Shown one piece after another: positions 24,650-36,599 of a stretch of DNA of 64,000 bases. Both the position numbers and the translations under genes were made by a program. The stretch's first letter is position 1, and each line of letters opens with the position of its first letter. Source of the stretch: Sipunculus nudus (Eukaryota; Annelida; Sipuncula; Golfingiida; Sipunculidae); assembly GCA_026874595.1 (NCBI GenBank), contig CM049316.1:6586339-6650338 (forward strand), given 5' to 3'. The notes beneath the pieces were generated by a model, which was given only the letters and a program-made list of their open reading frames with translations, was not told the origin of the DNA and did no database searches.

Positions 24650-26734
24650 TGTCTGAATCCTCTTTGCTTGTTTTTATACCAATGCATACAAGACCATGTG
24701 GTACAGAGGTTACTTTACCAACAGTACAATGCATCGTGTTATCTGACAGTTCAAACAAGTTTGTTTCTGAATGAAATCCCACATATCTGTTTTTGCGCTA
24801 GATATCGAATAAGGCTGATCTTTCAAACTTACCTTTGGGCAGCTTATTAGTCAAATGTGACAGATTTTGCACCTGATAATCATGAACTTGACCTTTTGAC
24901 CTAGGCCTTTTTCCAAGGTCGTACTATCCATCGCCGATCTCCCGTTATCGTCCTACAATGTTCCTGTTTCTCTAGTTCTTCTATACGGCTGGTTTTCCGA
25001 TACAGAACTTTGTCCAGAATAATAATTAAGGGCAAAAGATTTTCACCTGAACTTTATGTTTGACCTTGATATAATTTTCAAGCATCATGGCCTATCGATC
25101 GATCCCTTTTACTGATCATTTGCAGGTTACCGACGGGGTGAACACCCGTGGATTCGTCGGGCCCTGGGAGGCTTCCATTACACATATTATTTGTTATTCT
25201 CTTCATTAATGAAATTAACTCAAAACCTTGTATTCGTTTTGCCGGATGATCGTGTTTTAATGATAGTGGGTTAACGGATATCAGGAATTTCAGGAAATAT
25301 TTGACTGAATGCTGCTTAGTACGAACTACATGTCTACTTATATAAACTATATGACATCTTTCACACAGCACGAAGTCCATCCCAGAGGTCTGTCAACTAG
25401 ACGTCGTCCATCTAGAATTCGCTCAAATGGAAGTCACTCCATTGGAATAAGACAGTTTGTATTGATAGCTTTGTGTTATTACAGTAACATTGGTGGGTGA
25501 TTGTCATTAGATGGTACGTAATTAAGCTGACGAAGGCTGCCTAGGCCCTTTCTTGGTCCTTCCGCCAACAGAGTGCTAATCCCTTTCAGAAACTAAGCTC
25601 GGTCAGCCGTGGTCATCATTAAATCTTCAAGGCTGAAGTCCGCATCCTGAAAGCAAAGGGTAGAACGTGGCTTCGTCTGCTTGGTTAACGCTAATAAGAG
25701 GGTCATCGATTTATGAGAAACCATTTTTGATATTAAAATACGAATCTACATGATATGCTGTCATTTATATCTTGATCCTGTAATAATTCTATATCTGGTA
25801 TTATATTTCAAGGATAATGATCACAGGTTTGTTATAACAAAACCATCCCTTCGTTCGTGTAGTCCTTACACCCTTCTTTGTCTGGTGGCGGCTGCACCCG
25901 ATATTCAATTATTTTGGTTATTTCTAGTTGTTCTCATCTTGACCTTAGTTATGCATACCAAATAAGTCATTGATTAAAGAACGAATCATGATAATTTGTC
26001 AGACAAGGTCTCTAGGCCAATTTGTAAGGGCAAGGGACTAATATATAAGACACAATTAACGATTGTTTAGTTATATATAATCTAAATATAACATACAGGC
26101 CTATGGTCTATCTTCATTTTTTTCAATATATTTCCCTCAATATTTCAGCTGATAACCATTTGTATGAAGTGTGTGCTTTCAGACTTAAGAATTTAAATAT
26201 AACAAAATAAAAAAGGACATGGCAAGGATGCATAATATGCAAGACCAGTCGCATGTCTTGTGACTCAGTCCTCATTAAATAACGCGGGGGTTTTCCGTGA
26301 ATTTAATTCAGGTTAGAAACACTATTAGTAAAAATGTATAATGAGCTTCATGAAAAAAGCTTCCTAAATTTGGAAAGTCATCATGGTGCCACCAAAGGCT
26401 GGTGACCTCCGGCCTTATTAATTTCCCGGGAATCAATCTTAGGAAAGATAATATATTAGTTTTTATTTCTGATTAATCAAACTCAGTCATATAATTTTGT
26501 ACGTTATCGCTAGTATACAGCAAACTAACCTTTTGACTTCTGGTCTCATTAAATATGCGTGGAATCGCCCTGTATACCGAAACTTGGGCGATCTAATCTG
26601 TTGGTTAGTAGTTATTATAAGTTATTTGAAAATACTTCAAGGCCCTGGTAAGTTATTGAGGCGATATAAATGTAAACGTTATTATTTTTTAAAAATTTAT
26701 ATGGATTGTATAACTAGTCATAATAACTAATACG
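24650..26734. other. Unassigned DNA
   Basis: No gene is recognised. Short open frames lie at 25,309-25,500 and 25,750-25,965. The first follows a passable acceptor (CATCTTTCACACAG) but has no family match. Confidence 0.4.
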
Positions 26735-26925
26735 GACACCCTTCATGGCACGGCTATTGGCGCTCGGTAGTGTGTAAGGGTGAAGGAAATCGAAGAACCG
26801 GAAGGAAACCACCGACTTTGGACGGGCCACTACAACCCACTCTCATAGCCATATCGGGAATCAAACTCGGGTCGCGAACAGAGAGGACCGGGTGTTTTAC
26901 AACTCAGTTGTCCAGGACCCATATC
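26735..26925 (-). mobile_element. tRNA-derived SINE
   Basis: On the minus strand, TGGACAACTGAGTTG (about 26,900-26,914) resembles a pol III A box. GAGTTTGATTCCC (about 26,856-26,868) resembles a B box, with a spacing close to that in tRNA. Downstream is GGTTTCCTTCCGGTTCTTCG, which resembles the GGTTTCCTCC...TCCGGTTTCC central domain seen in many invertebrate SINEs. It is non-coding and would depend on a LINE for movement. Confidence 0.6.
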
Positions 26926-26934
26926 TACATTTAA

Positions 26935-27190
26935 TGAATATTTCCCGTTTTGTGTTATAGACATCCAACATTCTGTTATGAGGACATCCTATATTTCCCG
27001 TATCACGATGTGACATCCTATGTTTCCCGCACCGTGCATGATAGAAACATCCTTCATTTTCCAGGACGTAATTAGAGCGTCCTAGGTTTTCCCGTTTTCT
27101 CTCATGTTGATATCAAACATATCTCGTTCCGGGGTGGTTTTATTTTCCTATGTTTCTGCAAGGTGATGAGTACGTTCTATATTTATCTTT
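26935..27190. repeat. Degenerate tandem repeat, GACATCCTATNTTTCCCG
   Basis: Diverged copies of roughly 30-45 bp share ACATCCTA and TTTCCCG words, most clearly at 26,985-27,060. Unit boundaries are fuzzy. Confidence 0.5.
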
Positions 27191-27194
27191 CCCT

Positions 27195-30165
27195 ACTCCT
27201 TGGTGTCAGGAGACATGTGTTCCACAATCCACAAGGGAAAAAAACTTCAACATGTTCTGCTGGAATGAGTCTACTTTTGGTTTGACCTTTATTTGTCTTC
27301 CGATCTGCTGCTCATGATTATGTAACCCAGTTCTCTTTGTAAGGGGCGGAAGAGTCAAAAACGATTACAGTTTAGAAGTACAGGTCGCCACTGTAACGAG
27401 AACTTCGCCTGCAGTAACGTTTTGTAGGAAATTTGTGGAGAGCACCGATTAGCGTGCCGAACATTTTGTGTCGTTCATTGTGGGAACATAGGTTTCTGCC
27501 ATGACAGCTTCAGACAGGAACATTTGATTTAAACGGAATGCTTCATGTGACTTTTTTTTTATATTAGTTTTGGTTTTAACTTGTTGACCTTTCGTTTTTT
27601 AAATTTGAATTTGTGATGCATACTTTCTTGTCATATAAAGACGCAGAATGCTTAAAATCGTTCTCGATCGGAGCAGCCCAAACGTAAATGTTCAATATTT
27701 AGCCAGTGGATTTTCCAGCAATCATGCGGAGCATAATTGAAACTGACCGTGTGTTATTAACACAACTACCCAAGTGTTTAGTGAACTCATTACAGATAAA
27801 ATGGTTCCTTTTATTTGTGGGGCGGTATACGAAATATCTCTTAGTGTTATCTGACCCAATAATGCAGGCAATTCCAAATCAAATCAAAGTGGACGTAGTT
27901 TTTACATAGGCGTTACATTATGGGTGACGATTTGATATATTGTTAAGATAAACAGACCCTCTCATTACCAAACGTATCGTAAGGCCAGACATGGGAAGTA
28001 TAATAAGAACAATAACATACTCCAAAAGCAAGACACGTTTAAGGGATTCTCGGAAACAGTGCAGGATTTTGTCAAGTGCTATAAAACCTACCAATTATGG
28101 ATCCAATCTTTAAAAAAAAACTGATAAAAAATTAAAATTAAAGTATTCAAAAATTTCATATTTGTTTATCCTAAGGTGGTGTGGAGTATTTATGATGATA
28201 AAACGTTAAATTAAACATGCTTTGTTAATGGCAAGACATAAATATCCTCTTTAATGGTGTTGTGACAAAGGAAATTATTTTATGTCGAGGCATTCTGCGT
28301 TCACTAAAAACAGACAAATCGCCAGTTTCCTTGATCAACAAGCCAAGTTTCTGCAGTCAGAGACCAGCATGGGGACGGCATGATAGTGTGTGGATAGTAA
28401 TGTGTTATGAGGCCAGATCAGTTTTGCTCCAGGCACACGTATTGTCTAGGATCCCGAGGTGTGCCATACGATACTTACTTGGAGAACTTGTACGTTTGTA
28501 CCGGAAAACCCACGTAGTCTTTTAATGCTGCCACTCTATACATTTTTAAAATTACGAAATAATTTATTGTTTAAAGTACTTTTTACATCCTTTTTCATGT
28601 AACAATCCTTCTCTATTAGTTTTTTTCTCAAATCTCTTTCTTCAGGATAACTATTTTTTAGTTTATACTCATACACATATATACGATATGCTCTATCAAC
28701 ATTTTATAATTATAGCATTTTATTTTACGAAGATTGACGCAATTAAATAAATTGAAAAATGAAATTAATCATATATCTTGAACATCTGATAAATATCAAA
28801 CCTTTTGCATGCCTCAGCTGAACATATAATAAAATTGTGCGAAAAGTTCAACACTTTGGCTCTAATAAATACTTTTTCAATATTTTATTCAGACAATTTT
28901 ATGGGGATTTTGTTACATGCAAAATCTTCTACTTTTTCCGCACATTTACAGCAATGTCCTACATACCTCAGATTATAAACTTAGAAATGCTGGTTTAAAA
29001 TCCACTTCAAACATTACAGAACTTTAATATCAATAATGCTTCTTCAATGAGTAAATTTTTGTGTGCAAAGTTACGTCCTCTCTACCATTAAGACACATAA
29101 TATAATATATACATTTTAGTTGCAAGTTGATCTAACATTATAAGAATAGGCTTTCTCATCCATATCAGATTTTAGATATTAAAGAGTAAGATTACAGTTA
29201 TTAATATGTGTTCATTTACTTTAACATATACTTTTAACCCAATTGCCAGAGATAAAGCAGGATATACAAAGGCAGTACAAAATGGTTCCCGAGACCCCTC
29301 TCCCTGTCACGTTCTTTGCTGATAAGCCCATTCAATTTTATGTATATAATTTAATATGTATTCGTTTTAAGCACAAAGCTCTCTAATCTTTTGAAAGGGA
29401 AACAGATAATGGCCAGTAAGAAAGGATAGAGGGCCGCACCGGAAAACTTCATTATTTTTCTGCACCAAGACTATATATACTTTATCCGTCATAAAAAAAA
29501 CATGAAATAACATGTAATGAGAAGGCTTTATTAATACAACGTTTTATTAACGAAACGTTTAGTCTGAAAAGTGATTTGGATTTTTTTATTATATTCCAAT
29601 TAATCACAATATTCACATAGAGCAAACGTTTATACAACACAGACTGCATATTTGGCCTAAGGGTGCAGTAAAAAATATGAAACCATTTTGTAGATAGAAC
29701 GAATAAATATATATCATTTTTTTCCCTAAAACAAAAAACACATTAAATCAACATAAACATCATAAATATGATATGCGTGTTTAAGTTAATACTAAATAAA
29801 GAAGGACAAAGGAATACATTTACTATTTTAATGACTGACGAAACAATATTACGAACGGAATCGGTACGACCAGTACGCTGACTAATGAACTCAATCAAAA
29901 TAAATATTTATTTGGTTCACTTCTTCCATAGGTGTTCGTCGTGCTAAATGTCAGTCCTCAAGATTTTCCTGGCGATTTAAATATAAACTTACAGTTTCCA
30001 TCATACCGAATTTAAAAAATGTCAAGCATTTATTGTTTACGAGGCCCTGGTCCGCTCGGGTCATATTTCCGCCACCGGATTAAAACAATAAATAAACTAG
30101 TCCATTCAAGACAAGATACTTCCTCATTTTCAAGTATTTTTGTGACCTTGTAAACTCCTGGGCCC
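27195..30165. other. Unassigned AT-rich DNA
   Basis: Nearly 3 kb without a recognisable gene, repeat family or RNA. A GC-richer open stretch at 28,262-28,525 (plus strand, 87 codons) has no ATG in good context, no splice sites and no family I know. Confidence 0.4.
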
Positions 30166-30169
30166 TGTT

Positions 30170-30450
30170 CCAACTGATAAATAATAATCATCTTATAAAG
30201 ATGACATTAACCGATAATGTAACACAAATCAACTGAAAATGTAATGCCAACCGTATAAAGTAGTAAAAAACCATAAAGGAACACTTACCCATAAGGTAAA
30301 ACATAATCAACCGATAAAGTAACAACATTTGCTAATGCATAATACAATATTACCCGATAATGTAAAATATTCCCTAACCCGAACATAATCCCGGGTTTCG
30401 TAAAATTCCGCCCACTAGTAAAACAAATTAACCGGTAATGTAAGGACACT
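30170..30450. repeat. Degenerate AACCGATAATGTAA tandem repeat
   Basis: About ten diverged short units share CCGATAA(T/A)GTAA words, spaced roughly 25-35 bp apart. A short open frame on the minus strand is a by-product. Confidence 0.5.
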
Positions 30451-30539
30451 TGAGCAAAACTGACCAGTCCGCAGAAGCCACTTTGGATCCAATGAAAAAC
30501 CAATGTGTATGACTTTACGCATGTTTCATTGAACTAGCT

Positions 30540-31845
30540 GTCCATTACATGCATGTTCTTTAGCTCAGTTGACCATAAGTCATCTGAGCTATAAGGATCA
30601 TTCCTTGTCCGTCCATGCACAAATCGTTCCATTTTGCGTGGCACTTTTAATTCCGGCATCAGAGAAGTTTAAATAGTTTGAAAAACGTACGTACATGCAT
30701 CATCAGGCCGAAATGTTAGAATTTCGCAATTGCATAGTCAGCAGTTCAGAAGGACTTGCTGCTCTAATTGTATCCGCCAAAGCAGAGTTTTGCGGATACT
30801 ATGTTATCAGCCCACCGCCGCCGCCGCGTAGGTGCCGGAGAACTCCTCCGTAACCGCTGGGCAAAATTTTACGAAACCCGGGGTTATGTGCGGGTTACAT
30901 GTGAAATTTTCTTTTGACCTCTGACCTTTTCTCTGCGCTCCACGTCCATTTGTGCGTCTGTTTCCACACATAAACCCACATATCTTGGGAACCGTTGACC
31001 GATCAGGAAAAAAAAATTGTACAATGTAGCCCTTGGATACCTTTATAACATACACAAAAAATGGTGTCGCCACCTGCAACCATGTTTGCACAGTGTCCCT
31101 CTGTTCGTCTGCCTTGGGTTAAAATCACTCATATCTCTACAGTGGTTTGACTAATTCACCTGAAATTCGGCATGCGTATACATCCTGGATAGCTTTCTTG
31201 ATTTTATGACAGGTGGCGCCACCTACATTCACGTTTACGCTGCAAACATCCAAACTCATATCTCGGCCACAATTTTGCATGTATATAGATCTCACATAGC
31301 TCTTTATCATACGCATAACTGGTGGCGCCACCTGCAGACATTTTTGCACAGCATCCGTCTGTTAATAAGATCACTCATATCTCGGCAGTGGTTTGACATA
31401 TCTGCCTAAAATTTTGCAGGTTTATACACCCTGGACAGCTCTCTTGATTTTATGACAGGTGGCGCCACCTACATTCTTGTTTACGCTGCGGACATCCAAG
31501 CTCATATCTCGGGAACCGTTTGACCGATTGGGCCAAAATTTTGCACAGCATCCGTCTGTTTGTCTGCCGTGGGATAAAATCACTCACATCTCGGCAGTGG
31601 TTTGACATATCTGCCTAAAATTTTGCAAGTTTATACATCCTGAACAGCTCTCTTGATTTTATGACAGATGGCGCTACCTGCAGGCATCCAAGGTCATTTC
31701 TCGGGAACCGTTTGACCGATTGCAAGTGTATAGATCTCACATAGCTCTTTGTCATACACAGAACAATGTTCCTGAGAACAATGCTAAAGGAGCGCGCAGG
31801 ACTGGGGTCTTGAACCACAGCAACCTGTAGCTGCTCGACGAGCGA
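30540..31845. repeat. Tandem array with GGTGGCGCCACC palindromic core
   Basis: Diverged units share ACTCATATCTCGGCAGTGG, TTTGACCGAT, CAAAATTTTGCA and GATTTTATGACAGGTGGCGC. The last block recurs at 31,200, 31,446 and 31,655 (spacings 246 and 209 bp), with weaker earlier units from about 30,900. The perfect 12-bp palindrome GGTGGCGCCACC occurs at about 31,212, 31,322 and 31,459, with variants at 31,061 and 31,667. Upstream, 30,560-30,640 has the TCCGTCC-type sequence seen beside other arrays. Confidence 0.7.
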
Positions 31846-32239
31846 AAACATATTCAGTCAGGACCCACATCTTTAAAAATATTGTTGTAAATCAAACCTT
31901 TTCTCCCAAACCTTCCATCTTTCACATACGGCTTACCGCGAAACGTGGAAAAAATATTTGATTAGATTCTGAGGTTACCTGGTTAAGGTCGCTGGACACA
32001 GTTTTTTTAAAGTTTTTTAAAGATAAGAGACCCATGGGGCCCCAGTTACATGTAATAATGTTAATTGTGCGGATGATGCATATAGTGTATTTTTTTTTTG
32101 TTGTTGCATGCAGATATTTGCCAAATGGTTTTGAACACTAGCACAAGTTACACAAATATATCTACGTACTTTGTTATTTATTTGGAATAGAATGTAAGTC
32201 AAATGACCTGTTTTTGGTAAGCAAGAGACTTATCAAAAA

Positions 32240-33345
32240 CAGAAATTTGACACGCTTGATCATTCTTTTTTCTTGAAAAACTAGAAATTACCTTGGGCAT
32301 ACACGACACCGTGCTCTCATGGTTTACCTCATACCTCGCCAATCGTTCCGAAGCAGTTATGGTCGACCGTAAAAAATCAGACCCAAGTACTTTGTTGAAC
32401 GGGTTTCCCCAGGGATCCGTGTTAGGACCTATATTGTTCACTTTATATTCACAACCCCTATCTCGCATAATATCTGCACATGATTGTCCTTTTCATAAGT
32501 ATGCTGATGACACTGAACTGTCAAAAAGTAGTCAACAAGGTGAGTTCAGCTCTGTCCAGTTCACCATACAGGCTTGAATTGAGGATGCACTATCATGGAT
32601 GACCAGCAAAAACCCTTAAATTGAATACTGACAAGACTTAAATTATGCCTGTTTTATCTAAGCCCATTCTAAAGATGATTGACAGTGAGTCCATTAGCAT
32701 TGGGGGCCGCACTGTTCCTTTTAAAATTCAGTGAAGAATCTAGGTGTTTAGATTGATCGTAATCTTTCAATGCACGATTAAATTAGTAGTATATGTCGTG
32801 TGGCCTTTCTCGAGCTCCGCCGTATAGCTTCCATCCGGATTTTCATCTCTACTAATGTGTGCTGTCGGCTCATTTGCGCCACAGTAATATCCCGCCTGGA
32901 TTACTGTAATTCAGTCCTTGCCGTGTTACCGGCAAAGTAAGTCTCTCGGCTGCAGATGGTCCAGAATAATGCTGCACATCTCACTCTTAAGAAGCGTAAG
33001 ACCGACCACGTCACGCCGCTGTTCAAACAGCTCTATTGGGTTCCCGTCATGTACCACATATAATACAAAATCGCTGTTTTTGTTTTCCCCCATTTTGATA
33101 TCTCACTTGCATCATATTTATCTGGGGGAAAAAATAATAATCTATCGGCCTTTGCGTACGCTGCGCTAGGCTGGCTGAAATCTTCTTAAAGTACCAATGT
33201 GTAATATGAAAGTCGGTGAACATTCCTTCCGTCCCATAGCCCTAAAAGTTCGGAATTCACTTCCCATTACACTAAGAAAATCTCCAACTCTTTTATCATT
33301 TAAAACTAATTTAGAAATTTGTCTCTTTTGGCAAGCTTTTGGTAA
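32240..33345 (+). pseudogene. Decayed CR1-type LINE RT and C-terminus
   Basis: Translation across frameshifts gives FDTLDHSFFL (the catalytic A-block region), VLSWFTSYLANRSEAVMV, GFPQGSVLGPILFTLYSQPL and the catalytic-site block KYADDTEL. Further on come VISRLDYCNSVLAVLP, RLQMVQNNAAHLTL, DHVTPLFKQLYWVPV and a terminal SPTLLSFKTNLE-like block. This is the usual order of CR1/jockey-like ORF2 C-terminal halves. It differs from the element at 34-36.6 kb, so it is a separate family. Several stops and frameshifts make it inactive; the endonuclease is missing. Confidence 0.88.
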
Positions 33346-33349
33346 TTAG

Positions 33350-33784
33350 TATGCATCTTTTTTTTATCAGGCACTGGGAGTAGTATGTGGGCGTGTGTGT
33401 GTGAATTGCGCTGTGAGTCCGACCATCGGAGAATTGGAGCTATTTAAATACTATATATTATTATTATTATTAGAAATCTGGCAGATACCAAAAGGGTTCA
33501 AGAAGAACACACTATATTTCATGGATATTCAACATACCGGGGATGTGAATAGGTCCCTTTTAATCTTCTTTAATTGTCAGAACTATTAACAGACAGACGG
33601 TCAGTGTATTCAGACAAGCAGGTAGATTAGAGGAGATAAGACAAGGTACGTGAAGATAGAACTTGGTGTGCCGGAGATACCTGTAATCATCCGGCTGACA
33701 GGACTCATAAGACCTGATTGACATGTTCTGATTTTTAACGTTTATACGGGTTTATGTACTTGGAAAGTAAAATAATAAACTCTG
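33350..33784. other. Unassigned DNA between two LINEs
   Basis: No gene recognised. An ATT-rich patch lies at about 33,455-33,472. Confidence 0.4.
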
Positions 33785-36592
33785 TTTATTATTATTATTA
33801 TTATTATATTACAACATTTTTATAGCGCTTTATCCAATAAGATTATCGCGCTAAAGCGCTTTACATTAGGCAGTCATGTAAAATGAAAGAGTTGAAAAAA
33901 CACTAATATCCATTTAGAGACTAGATTTAAAAACCTAGTCTCCAAGTTAAAACCGAAAGTCCATTTAAAGTAAAAAATTAATATATGATAAAAGCAATAG
34001 GATAAGAGATGATAAAAAAAAACTAATTATTCCACTCAGTTAATGGCTATAATGCTGATTAAAAATGAAGTCCTCTGCAGTAGAACATAGTGACTCGCAC
34101 TCTCACTATTTGGCGCTATTTATCAGTGTGTGTGCCTGTTTAAAGAGATGGGTTTTTAGTCCTTTGCGGAAAGCCAAGAGCGATGGTGCATCCCTTAAAA
34201 TGTCAGGAAGTTCATTCCAAAGTGTTGGTGCAGCCGCTTTAAAACTACGGTCACCATATGTTACAGTCCGCGTTTTTGGTACGACAAGCAAGGACTTTGA
34301 GGAGGATCTTAGAGTCCGAGCAGGTCGGCGGCGTTGCACAAGGTCACAGATGTATTGTGGAGCAATGCCTGCAAGTGCTTGGTATGTGAACACCAGGACC
34401 TTGAACTTGCATCTATATTCCACCGGAAGCCAATGAAGACTGGCCAACACAGGTGAGATGTGGTCCCTTCTGCGTGTCCTTGTGATAAGCCTGGCAGCAG
34501 CATTTTGTACTCTCTGTAGGCGATTCATAAGGGTGCGTGGTATTCCATATAGCAGAGAGTTGGCATAGTCCAGCCTCGATGTGATAGTGGCTTGAACTAG
34601 TGTCCTGCATGCATCTGCTGTAATGTACTTCCGGATGGCACCGATGTTCCGCAGCTGAAAATAGCAGGTCCTGCTAATGGCATTTACTTGGGATGCCATG
34701 GTGAGATGACAATCCTGCCTCAGGCCAAGGTTCTTGACCTGTTTAGCTGGGGCAATACGGTGACTTGCAATGGTAACACTTAAATCCCTGATTCGGGAGA
34801 ATATATCATCCCAGTTTCCTGATGGTTTGGCCATAGTGTAGATCTGTGAATCATCTGCATAGCAGTGATATTTGAAACCATGGTTCCTTATGATATCAGA
34901 AACAGGTCTGGTATACATACAATATGCCTTTGGCCCCAGCACTGATCCTTGAGGCACACCATACTGCAACACCTGCGGAGTTGACTTGGCGTCCCCTATG
35001 GCCACACATTGTGTCCTACCCTCAAAGTATGAGCGAAACCAGTCCAGTGCTCGTGAAGTAATACCAAAGCGGTGACGAAGGCGGTCCAGTAGGATGTTAT
35101 GGTCAATAGTGTCGAACGCTGCCGAGAGGTCCAGCATAACGAGAACGACACAGTTTCCATGGTCAAGAGACTCCATAATATCTGCCTGGACCTTCAGCAG
35201 TGCCGACTCTGTAGAGTGACCGACGCGGTATGCGGACTGGAAGTCATCGTGGAGATGGTATTTTTGTAGGTGGTTCTCTATGCGACTAGATACTGCCTTC
35301 TCCATCAGCTTGGAAATAAATGGCAAGTTCGACACAGGCCTGTAGTTTTTTAAAGTATCCTGGTCCAGCCCTTTCTTCTTGAGCAGTGGTCTGACTAGAG
35401 CTGTCTTGAAGGATGCTGGTACTGTAGAAGTGGTCAGGGATCTATTAATGATAGCGGTGATCAGTGGGGTTAGCTGAGTGGAGCACTCCTTGGTGAGCCA
35501 AGTAGGGAGGGGGTCAAGGTCACATGACTTGCAAGGCGCTTTTGAGACCAATCTCTGTACCTCCTCTTCTGTAACAGGAGTGAACTCTGTGAGAGGCACA
35601 CCATCATAGACTGGCTCTGCTTCTACATCGAAGGCTGTTGAGCTCTCAAAGCTGATATTATTGCGGATGGTAGTAATTTTATTTATGAAAAACTCACCAA
35701 AGTGATCAGCTAGTTCTCTAGACGACCTGTGGTTAGGCAAAGTCCCTTTGTCAGACTCACCCATAAGCTTCCTGGCCAGTGCAAACAGCCTTTTCTGATC
35801 CCTTTTGCACTCAGAAATCTTGATGGTATAGAAATCCTGCTTTGCCCGATGGAGCTTTCTATTTACTGCCTTGCACTGTTCTTTGAAGAGCTGGTGGTGT
35901 ACAGTTAGTCTTGTGTTTCTCCAAGTACGCTCCAGACTCCTTTTCTTGTGCTTTTCCTCCCGTAGCTCCTCGGTATACCAAGGAGCATGGGGCATGAGGG
36001 TTGTCTGCTTGGTGATAAGCGGTGCATGCTTATCAATGAGACTTGCCAGAGTGGTGTTGTATGCCTGCACTAAGGTGTCAAGAGACTTGTCCAGGTCATG
36101 GATGGCTGGGGACAGTGATGCATCATGCTGAAAATCATAAACACTGATGGCGCGCAGTTTTCTGTAACTGACCTCCTTGCGTACACAGCCTGGTTTCTTT
36201 ATGTCTACACCAAACAGCACAGCCAAATGATCACCACAGTTATGTCCTGCAGAATCCCCAAGGCATGGGTCAAGTATGGATGGTACACCCATTAAGGTAG
36301 GATCATCTTCCCGAGTGATAAGCACATCTAATGTATGACCCCTTTTGTGTGTGGGCTGAGTGACATGCTGTATAAAACCAAGGGCATCTAGGTGACTGAC
36401 AAGCTGCTGAGCATCTCTATTGCCTGGATCATCAATGTGAAAATTTAGGTCTCCTGTCACATATACACTCTCTGACACTAAGGAGAGTTTGTCCATAAAG
36501 GTAACCCACTCAAGAAAAAAAGCATTTATCTTCAATCCATTTTCACGTGAAGGTGGAGGTCTGTATATTACACACAGCCTGTTTAGGTTACG
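33785..36592 (-). mobile_element. 5'-truncated CR1/L2-type non-LTR retrotransposon
   Basis: The element is read on the minus strand. Its 3' end is an (ATA)n tail at 33,785-33,807, preceded by TTGGATAAAGCGCTATAAAA, the GCGCTATA-type 3' end common in CR1/L2-type elements. The insert is GC-richer than its flanks and loses similarity just after 36,592, where the ORF2 frame meets a stop in AT-rich DNA. ORF1 and the first part of the endonuclease are missing, the usual outcome of incomplete target-primed reverse transcription. No clear target duplication is seen. Confidence 0.9.
34106..36592 (-). CDS. LINE ORF2: endonuclease (partial) and reverse transcriptase
   Basis: A continuous 828-codon frame, the longest in the window. 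It has no ATG; the open frame begins inside the endonuclease. The first 19 codons include CVIYRPPP, the conserved Y-R-P-P strand of APE-type endonucleases. Counting from the TTG at 36,535, GDLNFH is at residues 28-33, HTLDVLI near 67-73 and GDHLAV at 101-106. The RT follows: VPASFKTALVRPLLKKKG near 372-389, LDLSAAFDTIDH near 468, GVPQGSVLGP at 526-535, and YADD at 559-562 with both catalytic aspartates. The C-terminal domain has SRLDYANSLLYGIP, RLQRVQNAAARLI and LHWLPV. Between YADD and KNLGL only about 40 residues remain. I recall about 75 in relatives, so an in-frame deletion is likely. Few disabling changes suggest a fairly young but dead-on-arrival copy. Confidence 0.9.
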   Translation of the reverse strand, partial: RNLNRLCVIYRPPPSRENGLKINAFFLEWVTFMDKLSLVSESVYVTGDLNFHIDDPGNRDAQQLVSHLDALGFIQHVTQPTHKRGHTLDVLITREDDPTLMGVPSILDPCLGDSAGHNCGDHLAVLFGVDIKKPGCVRKEVSYRKLRAISVYDFQHDASLSPAIHDLDKSLDTLVQAYNTTLASLIDKHAPLITKQTTLMPHAPWYTEELREEKHKKRSLERTWRNTRLTVHHQLFKEQCKAVNRKLHRAKQDFYTIKISECKRDQKRLFALARKLMGESDKGTLPNHRSSRELADHFGEFFINKITTIRNNISFESSTAFDVEAEPVYDGVPLTEFTPVTEEEVQRLVSKAPCKSCDLDPLPTWLTKECSTQLTPLITAIINRSLTTSTVPASFKTALVRPLLKKKGLDQDTLKNYRPVSNLPFISKLMEKAVSSRIENHLQKYHLHDDFQSAYRVGHSTESALLKVQADIMESLDHGNCVVLVMLDLSAAFDTIDHNILLDRLRHRFGITSRALDWFRSYFEGRTQCVAIGDAKSTPQVLQYGVPQGSVLGPKAYCMYTRPVSDIIRNHGFKYHCYADDSQIYTMAKPSGNWDDIFSRIRDLSVTIASHRIAPAKQVKNLGLRQDCHLTMASQVNAISRTCYFQLRNIGAIRKYITADACRTLVQATITSRLDYANSLLYGIPRTLMNRLQRVQNAAARLITRTRRRDHISPVLASLHWLPVEYRCKFKVLVFTYQALAGIAPQYICDLVQRRRPARTLRSSSKSLLVVPKTRTVTYGDRSFKAAAPTLWNELPDILRDAPSLLAFRKGLKTHLFKQAHTLINSAK

Positions 36593-36599
36593 TTACACT

